Origin: Tepidamorphus gemmatus
Lineage (GTDB): Bacteria > Pseudomonadota > Alphaproteobacteria > Rhizobiales > Tepidamorphaceae
Length of the DNA stretch: 64,000 nt
Direction of reading: 5' to 3'
Assembly (NCBI RefSeq): GCF_004346195.1
Contig: NZ_SMAK01000001.1
Coordinates: 186,001 to 250,000 of the forward strand
This document shows positions 46,835-57,289 of this stretch, piece after piece. The first letter of the stretch is position 1. Each line of letters begins with the position of its first letter. The notes beneath the pieces are model-generated. The model had not been told where the DNA came from and ran no database searches. It saw only the letters and a program-made list of their open reading frames with translations. The position numbers were made by a program, and so were the translations under genes.

Positions 46835-46906
46835 AACAGTCGAAACGTCCCGGCGGACCAGGTCCGCCCGGCCGCTCCGAGGCCTCACCGGTCAGTCAGG
46901 ACACGA

Positions 46907-48838
<1,932 letters not shown>

Positions 48839-49012
48839 GGCGGACGCCGGGATCACCGCCGGAGGCGGTTCGCACCGGACCGAAGCGATCCGACGCCGGC
48901 GTCTCGTCTGGCTGCGATCAAACCGGTGAACCGGACTCCATGTCACCAGATCACGCTTCAGGGACGGCCCGTTCGGGGGCCGTTCGCCTGTTGCGGGGCG
49001 GCGTCAGCCGTC

Positions 49013-49585
49013 TCAGCCGATCTCGAGGTAGGTCTGCCGGGTTCTCGCGTTGATGAGGAGGCTGCTGCCGCTGCGGCGGTCGGCGCCCAGATAGGTTGCC
49101 ATTGCGCCGCGGCGCCGGTCCGGGCCGAAATAGGACGGGGTTGCAACGAAGCCGCGGCGGTCGAAGACGATGCTTTCGATGCGCTGGTAGAGGGCCTTGG
49201 CACTGAACGGGAAGGCGAGGAACTCGTCGATGCCGGTGTCGCGGGCACGCAGCACACGCTCGCGGGTGACGTTCGCCATGACGATGATCATCGGCAGGAA
49301 CGGATCTGGGAAGGAATGGCGGTTGCGCACCGCCGCGGCCAGCGCCAGCGAGGACGACAGGCGACCGATCGCGTTGATGATGAGGATGTCGGGCTGGCTG
49401 GCGGACAGCTGCGCCAGCGTCATCGGATCGCAGGCCTCGCCCACGATGCCCATGCGGCGCATCTCCCATATCGCCAGCACGTCGCGCAGTAGCGGCGCGA
49501 TCGAGGGATAGCTGTCGACGAGGCCGATCGAGGTGTTCCTGAGTTCGGCCAGCGGTCGCAGCGGGGCGGTCTTGCGATCGAACAC
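49013..49585 (-). CDS. degenerate response-regulator receiver-domain protein
   Basis: A 190-residue protein resembling a CheY-like receiver but lacking key residues. Asp24 occupies part of the acidic pocket (NTSIGLVDSYPSI). The phospho-acceptor position in SQPDILIINAIG is Asn71 rather than Asp, and the conserved Lys near FLAFPFSAKAL is Phe. The tail VFDRRGFVATPSYFGPDRRR is a motif common in alphaproteobacterial regulators. It starts with a GTG preceded by GGGAAA. It may signal without phosphorylation. It lies between ftsH and glmM on the opposite strand. Confidence 0.72.
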   Translation of the reverse strand: MFDRKTAPLRPLAELRNTSIGLVDSYPSIAPLLRDVLAIWEMRRMGIVGEACDPMTLAQLSASQPDILIINAIGRLSSSLALAAAVRNRHSFPDPFLPMIIVMANVTRERVLRARDTGIDEFLAFPFSAKALYQRIESIVFDRRGFVATPSYFGPDRRRGAMATYLGADRRSGSSLLINARTRQTYLEIG

Positions 49586-49962
49586 GACGTTTCCCGCGAG
49601 CCGACAGCCCCGGAGCGCTGATCCGGGGATGCCGATGTGACCCGATACGGCGCCAGACTAGCCATGTCAGCATAAGCGGGCTTTTCGCGCGCCGTTGCAA
49701 TTTGCAGAAAGCTCGATGGATCGGCCACCACCTGTTCCCGGTCGCCCCCTTGGCGTTCATGCCGCCGCGCGGCAATGCCGGCGCCTGGCGGTAGACTTTC
49801 CTCCGGATCCGGGACTGCAACATTCGCTCATCAATTTTGAACCTTTCTGCCGTAGGGTGCGGCCATAATGCCGCCCGGATCGACGCCGCCAGTGCCGCAC
49901 GGCCCGAGGCGTCGAGTCGCTGCGGGCCGTCGTGGAGGTCTCGTGAGACGGGGAGTGCGCCG
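49586..49962. other. intergenic region before glmM
   Basis: About 375 bases between the divergent receiver gene and glmM. I see no convincing gene here. The glmM frame is open upstream of its ATG but without a ribosome site. TTGAAC near 49832 has no well-placed -10. Confidence 0.4.
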
Positions 49963-51306
49963 ATGAGCAACAGCTATTTCGGGACCGACGGGATTCGCGG
50001 CCTCGCGAACCGCTATCCGATCACGCCGGAGATCGCGCTCAAGGCCGGTATGGCCGCCGGTATCGCCTTCCGGCGCGGCACCCACCGGCACCGGGTGGTG
50101 ATCGGCAAGGACACGCGCCTGTCGGGCTACATGATCGAATCCGCGCTGGTCGCCGGTTTCACGTCGGTCGGGATGGACGTGTTCCTGCTGGGGCCGATGC
50201 CGACGCCGGCGGTCGCGATGCTGACCCGGTCGCTGCGGGCCGATCTCGGCGTGATGATCTCGGCCTCGCACAACCCCTATCATGACAACGGCATCAAGCT
50301 GTTCGACCCGGAAGGCTACAAGCTGTCGAACGGCACGGAGGATCAGATCGAGACCCTTATCGACTCCGACATGAGCGAATACCTTGCCGCCTCCGCCGCA
50401 CTGGGGAGGGCCAAGCGGATCGAGGGTGCACACGCCCGATACATCGAGTTTGCCAAGCGCACGCTGCCGCGCGACCTGCGGCTCGACGGGCTCAGGGTGG
50501 CGCTGGATTGTGCCAACGGCGCCGCCTACAAGGTCGCCCCCGACGCGCTGTGGGAGCTGGGCGCCGAGGTGGTGACGCTCGGCGTGGAGCCGAACGGCTT
50601 CAACATCAACAAGGGTTGCGGCTCGACCGCACCCGACGCGCTGTGTCGCAAGGTGCACGAGGTGCGTGCTGACATCGGCATTGCGCTCGACGGCGATGCC
50701 GACCGCGTCATCATCGTCGACGAGCGCGGACGGATCGTCGACGGTGACCAGCTGATGGCTGTTGTCGCGCAGTCGTGGCACGAGGACGGCCGGCTGTCGA
50801 AGCCGGGCATCGTTGCCACGGTGATGTCGAACCTGGGTCTCGAACGGTATCTCGGCTCGATCGGCCTCGAGCTGGTGCGCACGCCGGTCGGCGACCGCAA
50901 CGTGCTCGAGGCGATGCGCGATCAGGGGTTCAACGTCGGCGGCGAGCAGTCCGGCCACATCATCCTGTCGGATTTCACCACGACCGGCGACGGGCTGGTG
51001 GCGGCGCTGCAGCTCCTCGCCGTGGTTGCCAGGTCGGGCAAGCCGGTCAGCGAGGTCTGCCACCGCTTCGAACCGTTGCCACAGGTGCTGCGCAATGTGC
51101 GGTACCGTGGCGGCCGGCCGCTGGAGTCGAAAGACGTGCTTGCGGCGATCGAGGAGGCCAGGGATCGGCTGGCCGGTGCCGGACGTCTCGTCATCCGTCC
51201 CTCCGGCACCGAGCCGGTGATCCGCGTCATGGCCGAGGGCGAGGATCAGCGGCTGGTCGAGGCGGTCGTCGGCGACATCGTCGAGGCGCTGCAGGGCGCG
51301 GCGTAG
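49963..51306 (+). CDS. glmM: phosphoglucosamine mutase
   Basis: A 447-residue enzyme converting glucosamine-6-phosphate to glucosamine-1-phosphate for UDP-GlcNAc and cell-wall synthesis. ATG 49963 ([20 protein letters not shown]) has GGGGAG upstream. The active-site serine loop [18 protein letters not shown], the metal loop [13 protein letters not shown] and the sugar loop [10 protein letters not shown] are all present, and [12 protein letters not shown] lies near the end. It lies downstream of ftsH, a common neighbour. Confidence 0.97.
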   Translation: MSNSYFGTDGIRGLANRYPITPEIALKAGMAAGIAFRRGTHRHRVVIGKDTRLSGYMIESALVAGFTSVGMDVFLLGPMPTPAVAMLTRSLRADLGVMISASHNPYHDNGIKLFDPEGYKLSNGTEDQIETLIDSDMSEYLAASAALGRAKRIEGAHARYIEFAKRTLPRDLRLDGLRVALDCANGAAYKVAPDALWELGAEVVTLGVEPNGFNINKGCGSTAPDALCRKVHEVRADIGIALDGDADRVIIVDERGRIVDGDQLMAVVAQSWHEDGRLSKPGIVATVMSNLGLERYLGSIGLELVRTPVGDRNVLEAMRDQGFNVGGEQSGHIILSDFTTTGDGLVAALQLLAVVARSGKPVSEVCHRFEPLPQVLRNVRYRGGRPLESKDVLAAIEEARDRLAGAGRLVIRPSGTEPVIRVMAEGEDQRLVEAVVGDIVEALQGAA

Positions 51307-51313
51307 GGTTCCC

Positions 51314-52477
51314 CTACAGCGCCCGGACCAGCGCGTCGAAGAAGCGCTCGACGTCCTCGTCGTCATTGTAGAGGTGCGGCGTGACGCGGATCGAATCGCC
51401 GCGGACGCTGACGAAGACCTGCTGCGCCGCGAGCTTCGCCAGCAGGCCTTCGGGCACGCCGCCGGGTCGCCTGATCCCCAGGAAGTGTCCGGCGCGGCAG
51501 TCGTCGGGAAGCGCGGTGAAGCCGAGGCCGGCGGCGCGCGCGGCGATCGTACGGTTGCGCGCGGCCAGCGTCGCGGCGATGCGCCGCACGTCCCAGCCGA
51601 GGATCTGCTCGAGCGCGGCGACCGCGACCGGCATCAGGTGGAAGGACGATCGCTCGCCCATGTCGTAGCGGCGCGCGCCGGGCTGATAGTCGTCGGCATA
51701 CTCGACGAGGCGGGCGAAATCCTCAGAGCCGGTCCGGATGATCCAGTTCTCCTCGATCGGCCTGCCATTCTGCCGGTGCGGCGCGGCGTAGAGGAAGCCC
51801 AGTGAATAGGGGCCGAGCAGCCACTTGTAGGCCGCCGCGACCATGAAGTCGGGCTGCACCGCTGCCACATCGAAAGCCAGGGCGCCGGCGGACTGGGTGA
51901 GGTCGAGCACCAGGGCGGCGCCGTGGGCGCGGGCCAAGGCGCCGACGCGCACCAGATCGACGAGCGAGCCGTCTGTCCACAGGCAATGGGGCAGTGCAAG
52001 GATTGCCGTCTGCCCGCCGATCGCTGCCGCGATCGCCGATGTCCAGTCGATACCCGGACCGGCCACGGCTTCCGCACGCCGGACGATGCGCAGGCTCGCC
52101 CCGCTGTCGGCCGCCTTGCGCTGCCAGGCGTAGACGTTGGACGGGAACTGGTCCTCCAGCACGACAATCTCCTGACCCGGTTCGACGCGCAGATTCGCGG
52201 CCGCGACGGCGATGCCGTAGGAGGCGGACGGGACGATCGCGATGTCGCCCGGTGAGGCGCCGACAAGGCGCGCGAACAGGGCGCGGGCGCGCTCGGAGTC
52301 GGAGAAGAAGTCGCGCGGCGTCAGCTGCCACGGCCGTGCCTTGCGACGAAGGCCGGCCTCGCCGGCGGCGACAGCGGCAGTCATCAGCGGCGACATGTAG
52401 GCGCAATTCAGCCAGGCAATTTGGCGCGGCAGGTCGAACAGGCTGCGCTGGCAGTCGATCGGGGAGGGGGCGGTCAT
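51314..52477 (-). CDS. class V aminotransferase / kynureninase-like PLP enzyme
   Basis: A 387-residue fold-type I PLP enzyme of the class V group. It contains LNCAYMSPLMTAAVAAGEAG near the start, the cofactor segment VLDLTQSAGALAFDVAAVQ and the Schiff-base lysine in MVAAAYKWLLGPYSLGFLY. These fit isopenicillin-N-epimerase/cysteine-desulfurase-like members. The substrate is not known. ATG 52477 is the first start in typical position. It is convergent with glmM, with seven bases between. Confidence 0.86.
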   Translation of the reverse strand: MTAPSPIDCQRSLFDLPRQIAWLNCAYMSPLMTAAVAAGEAGLRRKARPWQLTPRDFFSDSERARALFARLVGASPGDIAIVPSASYGIAVAAANLRVEPGQEIVVLEDQFPSNVYAWQRKAADSGASLRIVRRAEAVAGPGIDWTSAIAAAIGGQTAILALPHCLWTDGSLVDLVRVGALARAHGAALVLDLTQSAGALAFDVAAVQPDFMVAAAYKWLLGPYSLGFLYAAPHRQNGRPIEENWIIRTGSEDFARLVEYADDYQPGARRYDMGERSSFHLMPVAVAALEQILGWDVRRIAATLAARNRTIAARAAGLGFTALPDDCRAGHFLGIRRPGGVPEGLLAKLAAQQVFVSVRGDSIRVTPHLYNDDEDVERFFDALVRAL

Positions 52478-52566
52478 CCGGGTATCCAGTGCGGTGTGTC
52501 CGGCAGGTCTGGATCGTGAGACTGTGCCGAAGCGGGACTCAGCGATCACAAATGGTTACCGGGACT

Positions 52567-52597
52567 GGTTAAGCGACGTGGTTAAGCCGCATTTAAC
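52567..52597 (+). promoter_or_regulatory. CtrA-binding promoter module of the first barrel gene
   Basis: TTAA at 52569-52572, then TTAA-N7-TTAAC at 52582-52597 (a perfect CtrA box), with a GANTC site (GATTC at 52598-52602, the CcrM methylation motif) adjoining it. The same arrangement, TTAA-N9-TTAA-N7-TTAACGA, recurs at 56081-56112 before the paralogous barrel gene. It ends 84 bases before the ATG. Confidence 0.72.
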
Positions 52598-52680
52598 GAT
52601 TCGCCCGGCATTCTCCCGACGAGCCTAGTCATCATCGCGTCGTTGTCACGCGGCGGCGCCAGTTCGGGAGCTATCGACCC

Positions 52681-53460
52681 ATGCGCGCAGTTCGTCCTCT
52701 GATCCTCGGCCTTTCTGCCACAACGCTGCTCGGTGGTGCGTCCGCCCTGGCCGCCGACATGCCGGCCCCCTATTTCGAGCCGCTGCCGGAGGCGGTGGTC
52801 GGCGGCTGGTACCTGCGCGGCTATATCGGCATGACCAACCAGTCGGTCGACAAGATCGACAATGTTCTGTTCGCCGCGCCAGCGGTGTTCCAGTTCCTCG
52901 ATTCCGGCGGCTTCGATTCCTCGCCGTTGTTCGGCGCCGGTGTGGGCTACCGGTTCAACGACTGGATCCGCGTCGACGTCACCGGCGAGTATCGCGGCAA
53001 GGCCGCTTTCCGCGCGCTCGACCGCTATGACATCACCGGCGACGGCATCTGGGACGGCACCAACGACTACAGCGCCTCGAAGAGCGAGTGGCTGTTCCTG
53101 GCCAACGCCTATGTCGATCTCGGCACCTGGTACGGCATCACGCCCTATGTCGGCGCCGGCATCGGCACCTCGCGCAACACGATCAGCCACTTCCAGGACG
53201 TCAATGTACCCAACAACGCGGTTGCCTATGCCGGTGACAGTTCCAAGTGGGACTTCGCCTGGGCGCTGCACGCGGGCGTCGGCTACGAGGTGACGCCCGC
53301 CTTCACCGTCGATCTCGGCTATCGCTACATCAATCTCGGCGACGCCCAGAGCGGCGACCTGATCGCCTCCGACGGTACCAACGTCATCTACAATCCGATG
53401 TATTTCAAGGACATCACCTCGCACGACGTCTATCTGGGCGTGCGCTACGCGTTCAACTGA
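52681..53460 (+). CDS. Omp25-like outer membrane beta-barrel protein
   Basis: A 259-residue exported protein. A signal peptide (residues 1-24, ending in LAA) leads to an eight-stranded barrel of the OmpA/Omp25-like type, shown by alternating aromatic residues and motifs such as WYLRGYIGMTNQS, GITPYVGAGIG and VDLGYRYINLGDAQS. The C-terminus ends in aromatic-Ala-Phe-Asn (YAFN). Such porin-like proteins are abundant surface proteins in Rhizobiales. A paralog follows at 56190 with the same promoter module. The start is 84 bases after a CtrA box. Confidence 0.9.
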   Translation: MRAVRPLILGLSATTLLGGASALAADMPAPYFEPLPEAVVGGWYLRGYIGMTNQSVDKIDNVLFAAPAVFQFLDSGGFDSSPLFGAGVGYRFNDWIRVDVTGEYRGKAAFRALDRYDITGDGIWDGTNDYSASKSEWLFLANAYVDLGTWYGITPYVGAGIGTSRNTISHFQDVNVPNNAVAYAGDSSKWDFAWALHAGVGYEVTPAFTVDLGYRYINLGDAQSGDLIASDGTNVIYNPMYFKDITSHDVYLGVRYAFN

Positions 53461-53608
53461 GTCAGGGGCAACCGAGGCAGGGGCCGGCCGGCGGCCGCTT
53501 CGTCTTTCGCTCGGATGGTGCGAGGGCGAAGTCCGCCCCTCCGGGGCGCGCCGCGGCGTCGCGGCGCGGTGCTGTCAGGGGCATTGTCCTCGCCATCCCA
53601 CCCTCTTC

Positions 53609-53672
53609 ATGCCCGGGCCTGTCCCGGGCATCTCCTGCCCCGCCGCGAGATTGCCGGGTCGAGCCCGGCAAT
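53609..53672. repeat. pair of REP-like palindromes
   Basis: ATGCCCGGG (53609-53617) pairs with CCCGGGCAT (53623-53631), and ATTGCCGGG (53650-53658) pairs with CCCGGCAAT (53664-53672), each a 9-base perfect stem with a 5-base loop. They fill part of a 354-base gap between convergent genes that shows no ORF of coding character. Confidence 0.7.
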
Positions 53673-53814
53673 GACGTTAAGGGGGAGACGACGTGCCCGA
53701 TCGGGGGCGACGTCGGAGCGGAGGCGGCGACGTGCCCGATCCAGGAGCCGCTGCGGGGCGCATTGGCGCTGAACCTGCGGGAACTCCGGCCGGAGGCGGC
53801 AGCGCCGGCGGGCC

Positions 53815-54231
53815 TCAACCGGCCGGCATCTTCTCGAACGTCGCCAGTGAGGGATCCAGCCGGTCCCATGCGTGTGCGCGCATGCCGTAGGTGACCACCT
53901 GCGGTTTGAACATGGCCGGGTCGTCGAGGCTCGAGGCGTGGACCGTGAACAGGTCCGGCATCGCGGCGAAGGTCAGGTAGACCGGCGTGCCGCAGGTCGG
54001 GCAGAAGGCATGGGACTTGACGTTGCCGCTGTCGGCGATGATGTCCCAGGTCTTCGCCTCGCCCGTGAGCGTCACGTCGGCGCGCCGCGGGAAGGTCAGG
54101 TAGGATCCATGGCCCGTGCCGCTTCGCTTCTGGCAGTCGAGGCACTGGCAGTGGTTCTCGAAGATCGGTTCGCTGCGGGTCTCGTAGCGGATCGCGCCGC
54201 AGGCGCATGCGCCGCTGTAGAGCTTGGTCAT
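53815..54231 (-). CDS. GFA/Mss4-fold (glutathione-dependent formaldehyde-activating enzyme-like) protein
   Basis: A 138-residue zinc-binding protein of the GFA family. Zinc ligands are the Cys residues in GACACGAIRY, HCQCLDCQKRSG and FCPTCGTPVYL. ATG 54231 is preceded by CGGAGC. GFA family members are linked to glutathione adducts, but most have unknown substrate. It lies next to an ArsR-regulated operon on the same strand, with 41 bases between, so cotranscription is possible. Confidence 0.9.
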   Translation of the reverse strand: MTKLYSGACACGAIRYETRSEPIFENHCQCLDCQKRSGTGHGSYLTFPRRADVTLTGEAKTWDIIADSGNVKSHAFCPTCGTPVYLTFAAMPDLFTVHASSLDDPAMFKPQVVTYGMRAHAWDRLDPSLATFEKMPAG

Positions 54232-54271
54232 CGTTGTGCTCCGTCGGTTCGTGTCGCGGTTCCTGCCTGGC

Positions 54272-54736
54272 TCAACCCGTCTTCGGCTTGGCGAAGACGT
54301 CGAGGCCGCGGCCGGTCTCCAGGAAGGACTTGAGGCTGGAGAGGACCACCGGCCAGCCTCTGGAGATGCCGCTCGCCATGGCGCTTCCGGCCTCGAGTTC
54401 ATCGTGGCTGACGGTCAGGCGGACCATGTCCTCGTAGGCCTCGATCGCGAACGTCACCCGGCTGTGGGCGGCCGGGTCGTCGGCCTCAGCCGGGCTTGCC
54501 CAGCTGATGACGAGACGGGTCGGCGGAGAGGTCTCGATGACATTGCCGACGAGCTGGACCGTGCGCTCGTCGTTGGCGCGGACGTGCTGCCACGTCGATC
54601 CGGGTTTCCAGTCGGAGACGTTCTCGTGGCCCCAGTAGCGCCTGGCGAGATCGGGTCTGGTGATTGCCTCGAAGACTTTCTCGGGTGTCGAGGCGATGTA
54701 GGTCACGTAGACGAAGCTGGTGGTCGACTTGGTCAT
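54272..54736 (-). CDS. AHSA1/SRPBCC-family protein
   Basis: A 154-residue helix-grip protein of the SRPBCC (START/Bet v1-like) superfamily, AHSA1 type. FVYVTYIASTPEKVFEAITR and YWGHENVSDWKPGSTWQHV are typical N-terminal blocks. Its ATG overlaps the ArsR stop as ATGA. ArsR-AHSA1 pairs are common; such proteins bind small hydrophobic ligands, but the ligand is unknown. Confidence 0.9.
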   Translation of the reverse strand: MTKSTTSFVYVTYIASTPEKVFEAITRPDLARRYWGHENVSDWKPGSTWQHVRANDERTVQLVGNVIETSPPTRLVISWASPAEADDPAAHSRVTFAIEAYEDMVRLTVSHDELEAGSAMASGISRGWPVVLSSLKSFLETGRGLDVFAKPKTG

Positions 54737-55053
54737 TGCTTGTCTCCTTCGAGGTCCTTCTTGAGGTCATGCAGCAGGCCGAGCCGCTGATGTTCGAACT
54801 TGCGCACCCACCGCTCGTAGACCTCGTGAAGCGGGACCGGGTTGATGAAATGCAACTTCTCGCGACCGCGCCTGACGGTGCTCACCAGGTTGGCCGTCTC
54901 CAGGATGCCGAGGTGCTGGGTGACAGACTGGCGGGCCATCTCCAGGTTCTCGCAGAGCTGCCCGAGCGTCTGGCCGTTCCGCTCGTACAGTAGGTCGAGC
55001 AGCTTCCTGCGCGTCGGGTCGGCCAGCGCCTTGAATATCCTGTCGTCGTCCAT
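54733..55053 (-). CDS. ArsR-family HTH transcriptional regulator
   Basis: A 106-residue winged-helix repressor. The start at 55053 gives MDDDRIFKALADPTRRKLLD, as in close relatives; an ATG five codons earlier is possible. The recognition region GQTLGQLCENLEMARQSVTQ is a clear HTH. No Cys-based metal site (CxC) is visible, so ligand binding is probably not arsenite. It is coupled to the AHSA1 gene and diverges from a GST gene over a double palindromic operator. Confidence 0.9.
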   Translation of the reverse strand: MDDDRIFKALADPTRRKLLDLLYERNGQTLGQLCENLEMARQSVTQHLGILETANLVSTVRRGREKLHFINPVPLHEVYERWVRKFEHQRLGLLHDLKKDLEGDKQ

Positions 55054-55085
55054 CGGGCTCGTTCGCATGCTCGTGGTCTAGATAT

Positions 55086-55126
55086 GCAGGCAAATACCTG
55101 CATGTCAAGCGCAGGCGTTTGCCTGC
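55086..55126. promoter_or_regulatory. double palindromic operator between arsR-type gene and GST
   Basis: GCAGGCAAATACCTGC (55086-55101) and GCAGGCGTTTGCCTGC (55111-55126) share the half-site GCAGG. Their starts are 25 bases apart, so the two dyads lie on roughly the same face of the helix. They lie upstream of both divergent genes and fit an ArsR-type operator. Confidence 0.72.
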
Positions 55127-55238
55127 ATGTCGGCGGTGCTTCCGCCCGCTTCGCAGCGACGGTAGCAATAGGAGCCTTCGGAGGCGGGGGTGGAGGCGAA
55201 CCATGGAGCAGTCCCGCGCCGAAACGGAGGAGGCAGGC

Positions 55239-55910
55239 ATGTCGACGACATCCGACAATCGCTCCACCATCACTGTCTTCGAGCGGTCACCCGATCGCGG
55301 TCGGGGCTTGGCGCGCGACATGCGGGTCCGCTGGGTGCTCGAGGAGGTGGGGCAGCCTTACGATGTCCAGCCTGTTTCGTTCAGCCAGATGAGGGAACCC
55401 GCCTATCGGGCGCTGCAACCCTTCGGACAGATCCCGACCTACCAGGACGGCGATCTGGTCCTGTTCGAGTCGGGCGCGATCGTTCTGCATATCGCGGAAC
55501 GGCATGTCGGGCTGCTGCCGGGAGATGCGAGCGCACGGTCACGCGCGATCGTGTGGATGTTCGCGGCGCTCAGCACGGTGGAACCGCCGATCGTCGATCG
55601 CGAGATGATCGGGTACTTCGAGCGCGAGGAGGGCGGGAACGCGAGGCGCATCGCGCTCGCCGACGATCGGGTCCGCCTGCGCCTGGGCGATCTCTCCCGC
55701 AGGCTGGGCGATACCGCCTGGCTCGATGGCGCGTTCAGCGCCGGCGACCTGATGATGGTCGACGTGCTGCGCAGGCTCGGCGGATCAGACCTGCTGGGCG
55801 AGTTCCCCAACCTCACCGCCTATGTCGCCCGTGGTGAGGCGCGACCCGCATTCGGGCGCGCCTTCGAGGCACAACGCGCGCTCTTCATCGCCGCCTCGCC
55901 GGGCGGGTGA
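55239..55910 (+). CDS. glutathione S-transferase family protein
   Basis: A 223-residue protein with an N-terminal thioredoxin-like domain and C-terminal helical domain. The start at 55239 follows GGAGGAGGCAGG. N-terminal features are RVRWVLEEVGQPYDVQPVSF, QPFGQIPTYQDGDLVLFESG with the cis-Pro and ESGA glutathione-binding motif. It faces the ArsR-type operon across the shared operator, so it is probably part of the regulon. Substrate is unknown. Confidence 0.9.
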   Translation: MSTTSDNRSTITVFERSPDRGRGLARDMRVRWVLEEVGQPYDVQPVSFSQMREPAYRALQPFGQIPTYQDGDLVLFESGAIVLHIAERHVGLLPGDASARSRAIVWMFAALSTVEPPIVDREMIGYFEREEGGNARRIALADDRVRLRLGDLSRRLGDTAWLDGAFSAGDLMMVDVLRRLGGSDLLGEFPNLTAYVARGEARPAFGRAFEAQRALFIAASPGG

Positions 55911-56078
55911 AAGCCTGTCGCGGACCTGACCTGGCCATCAGTCCAAGCGATGCAGGTCGTGGCCGGCCGGGTAGGGCGCGGCGATGCCGCCGTGCGGAGC
56001 GTTGCGCCGCGATGTTGCGCCTGCGCAACGGCCGGTGGCGGATCGCAAGCATCCGGGCGGTAACAGGTAAATATTCGT

Positions 56079-56109
56079 GGTTAAGGAACGTGGTTAAGCG
56101 ACGTTTAAC
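56079..56109 (+). promoter_or_regulatory. CtrA-binding promoter module of the second barrel gene
   Basis: TTAA at 56081-56084, then TTAA-N7-TTAAC at 56094-56109 (a perfect CtrA box). The spacing and flanking bases match the module at 52567-52600 over some 33 positions. It ends 81 bases before the ATG. Confidence 0.72.
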
Positions 56110-56189
56110 GAATGGCTCCGCATAGTCCGTCCCGAACGTAATCGCCTGCTGCGTGAGTCTCTCCGGCGGGCAGTCTTCGGAGCACGGCC

Positions 56190-56942
56190 ATGGACTATCC
56201 GAAAATCCTCCTGGGCGCCGCCGTGGTGGCGCTGACCGTGACCGCCGGCAGCGCGCGGGCGGCAGACATGTTCGAGCCGCCGATGATCGAGCCGCTTATG
56301 CCGGTGGAATACGGCTCCAACTGGTACCTGCGCGGCGACATCGGCTACAAGGCCTATACCGACCCCTCGGGCAGCTATTCGTCGCTCGGAACCGGGCTCA
56401 TCGGCTTCTACGACACCAGCCTCGACGACAGCTGGCTGATCGGCGCGGGCTTCGGCTACCGGTTCAACCCGTGGTTCCGTACGGACCTCACCGTCGACTA
56501 CGAGTTCCCGTCCGACTTCACCGGCAAGGCGCCGTGCTTCGTCTGCGGATTCCCGGGCTATTCCACCGAGTCCGCCAAGATCTCGGCCTGGACGGTGCTC
56601 GCCAATGCCTATCTCGATCTCGGCACCTGGCAGGGCATCACTCCCTATGTCGGCGCCGGCATCGGCGGATCCTACGTCAAGGTGGCCGACTATGTCGGGC
56701 TCAATCCGCCACTCGTGTTCCCGATCGCGACCATGGGCGCGACGGAATCGAAGTGGAACCTCGCCTGGGCGGCGATGGCGGGCGTCAGCTATGACGTCAC
56801 CCCGAACTGGACGCTCGATCTCAACTACCGCTACCTGTCGCTCGGCGATGTCCAGACCACCGATCAGGTCGGCGGCCTGATCGACATCAAGGACATCGCC
56901 GCGCACGAAGTGCGCCTGGGTGTGCGGTTCTGGATCGACTGA
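56190..56942 (+). CDS. Omp25-like outer membrane beta-barrel protein, paralog
   Basis: A 250-residue exported barrel protein, paralogous to the one at 52681. The signal peptide (hydrophobic residues 6-21) ends after ARA. Shared motifs are WYLRGDIGYKAYTDPSG, GITPYVGAGIGGSYVKV and LDLNYRYLSLGDVQTTD. Two cysteines (CFVCGF) near residue 116 are not in the other copy. It follows an almost identical CtrA promoter module. Such surface proteins contribute to membrane stability and immune interaction in related genera. Confidence 0.9.
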   Translation: MDYPKILLGAAVVALTVTAGSARAADMFEPPMIEPLMPVEYGSNWYLRGDIGYKAYTDPSGSYSSLGTGLIGFYDTSLDDSWLIGAGFGYRFNPWFRTDLTVDYEFPSDFTGKAPCFVCGFPGYSTESAKISAWTVLANAYLDLGTWQGITPYVGAGIGGSYVKVADYVGLNPPLVFPIATMGATESKWNLAWAAMAGVSYDVTPNWTLDLNYRYLSLGDVQTTDQVGGLIDIKDIAAHEVRLGVRFWID

Positions 56943-57289
56943 GGCGGCGCCGCGCCGCGATCTGCGGGGGACGGCCGCTGGCGGTGGCGGCCTGAACCGC
57001 ATCCGAATCTCCGCGCAAAGGCCTTGCCATCCCGACGGGCTGGTCGTGGCCAGCCGTGACGGAAGCCGTACGCCGGTGCGGTCTGGTTCGCACCTGCCGT
57101 GGGGTGTCTGCTGACGCGCCGCACCGACAACGCGCTCCGCGCCGACGACACCGACATCCGTCTCCGGCCGGGTGACGCCATTGCATTGCGGCGATCGGCA
57201 TCCCACCTCTTGCGCTACCCGGCCGCGGACGGTTCTCCTCCAGCCTTCGCTCGAGTTCCGATCATGTTCTGCCTGCGAGATTCCGTCCC
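56943..57289 (+). other. intergenic region before the cation antiporter
   Basis: About 350 bases following the second barrel gene and before the cation antiporter on the same strand. I see no supported gene, clear promoter or palindromic repeat here. Confidence 0.4.
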
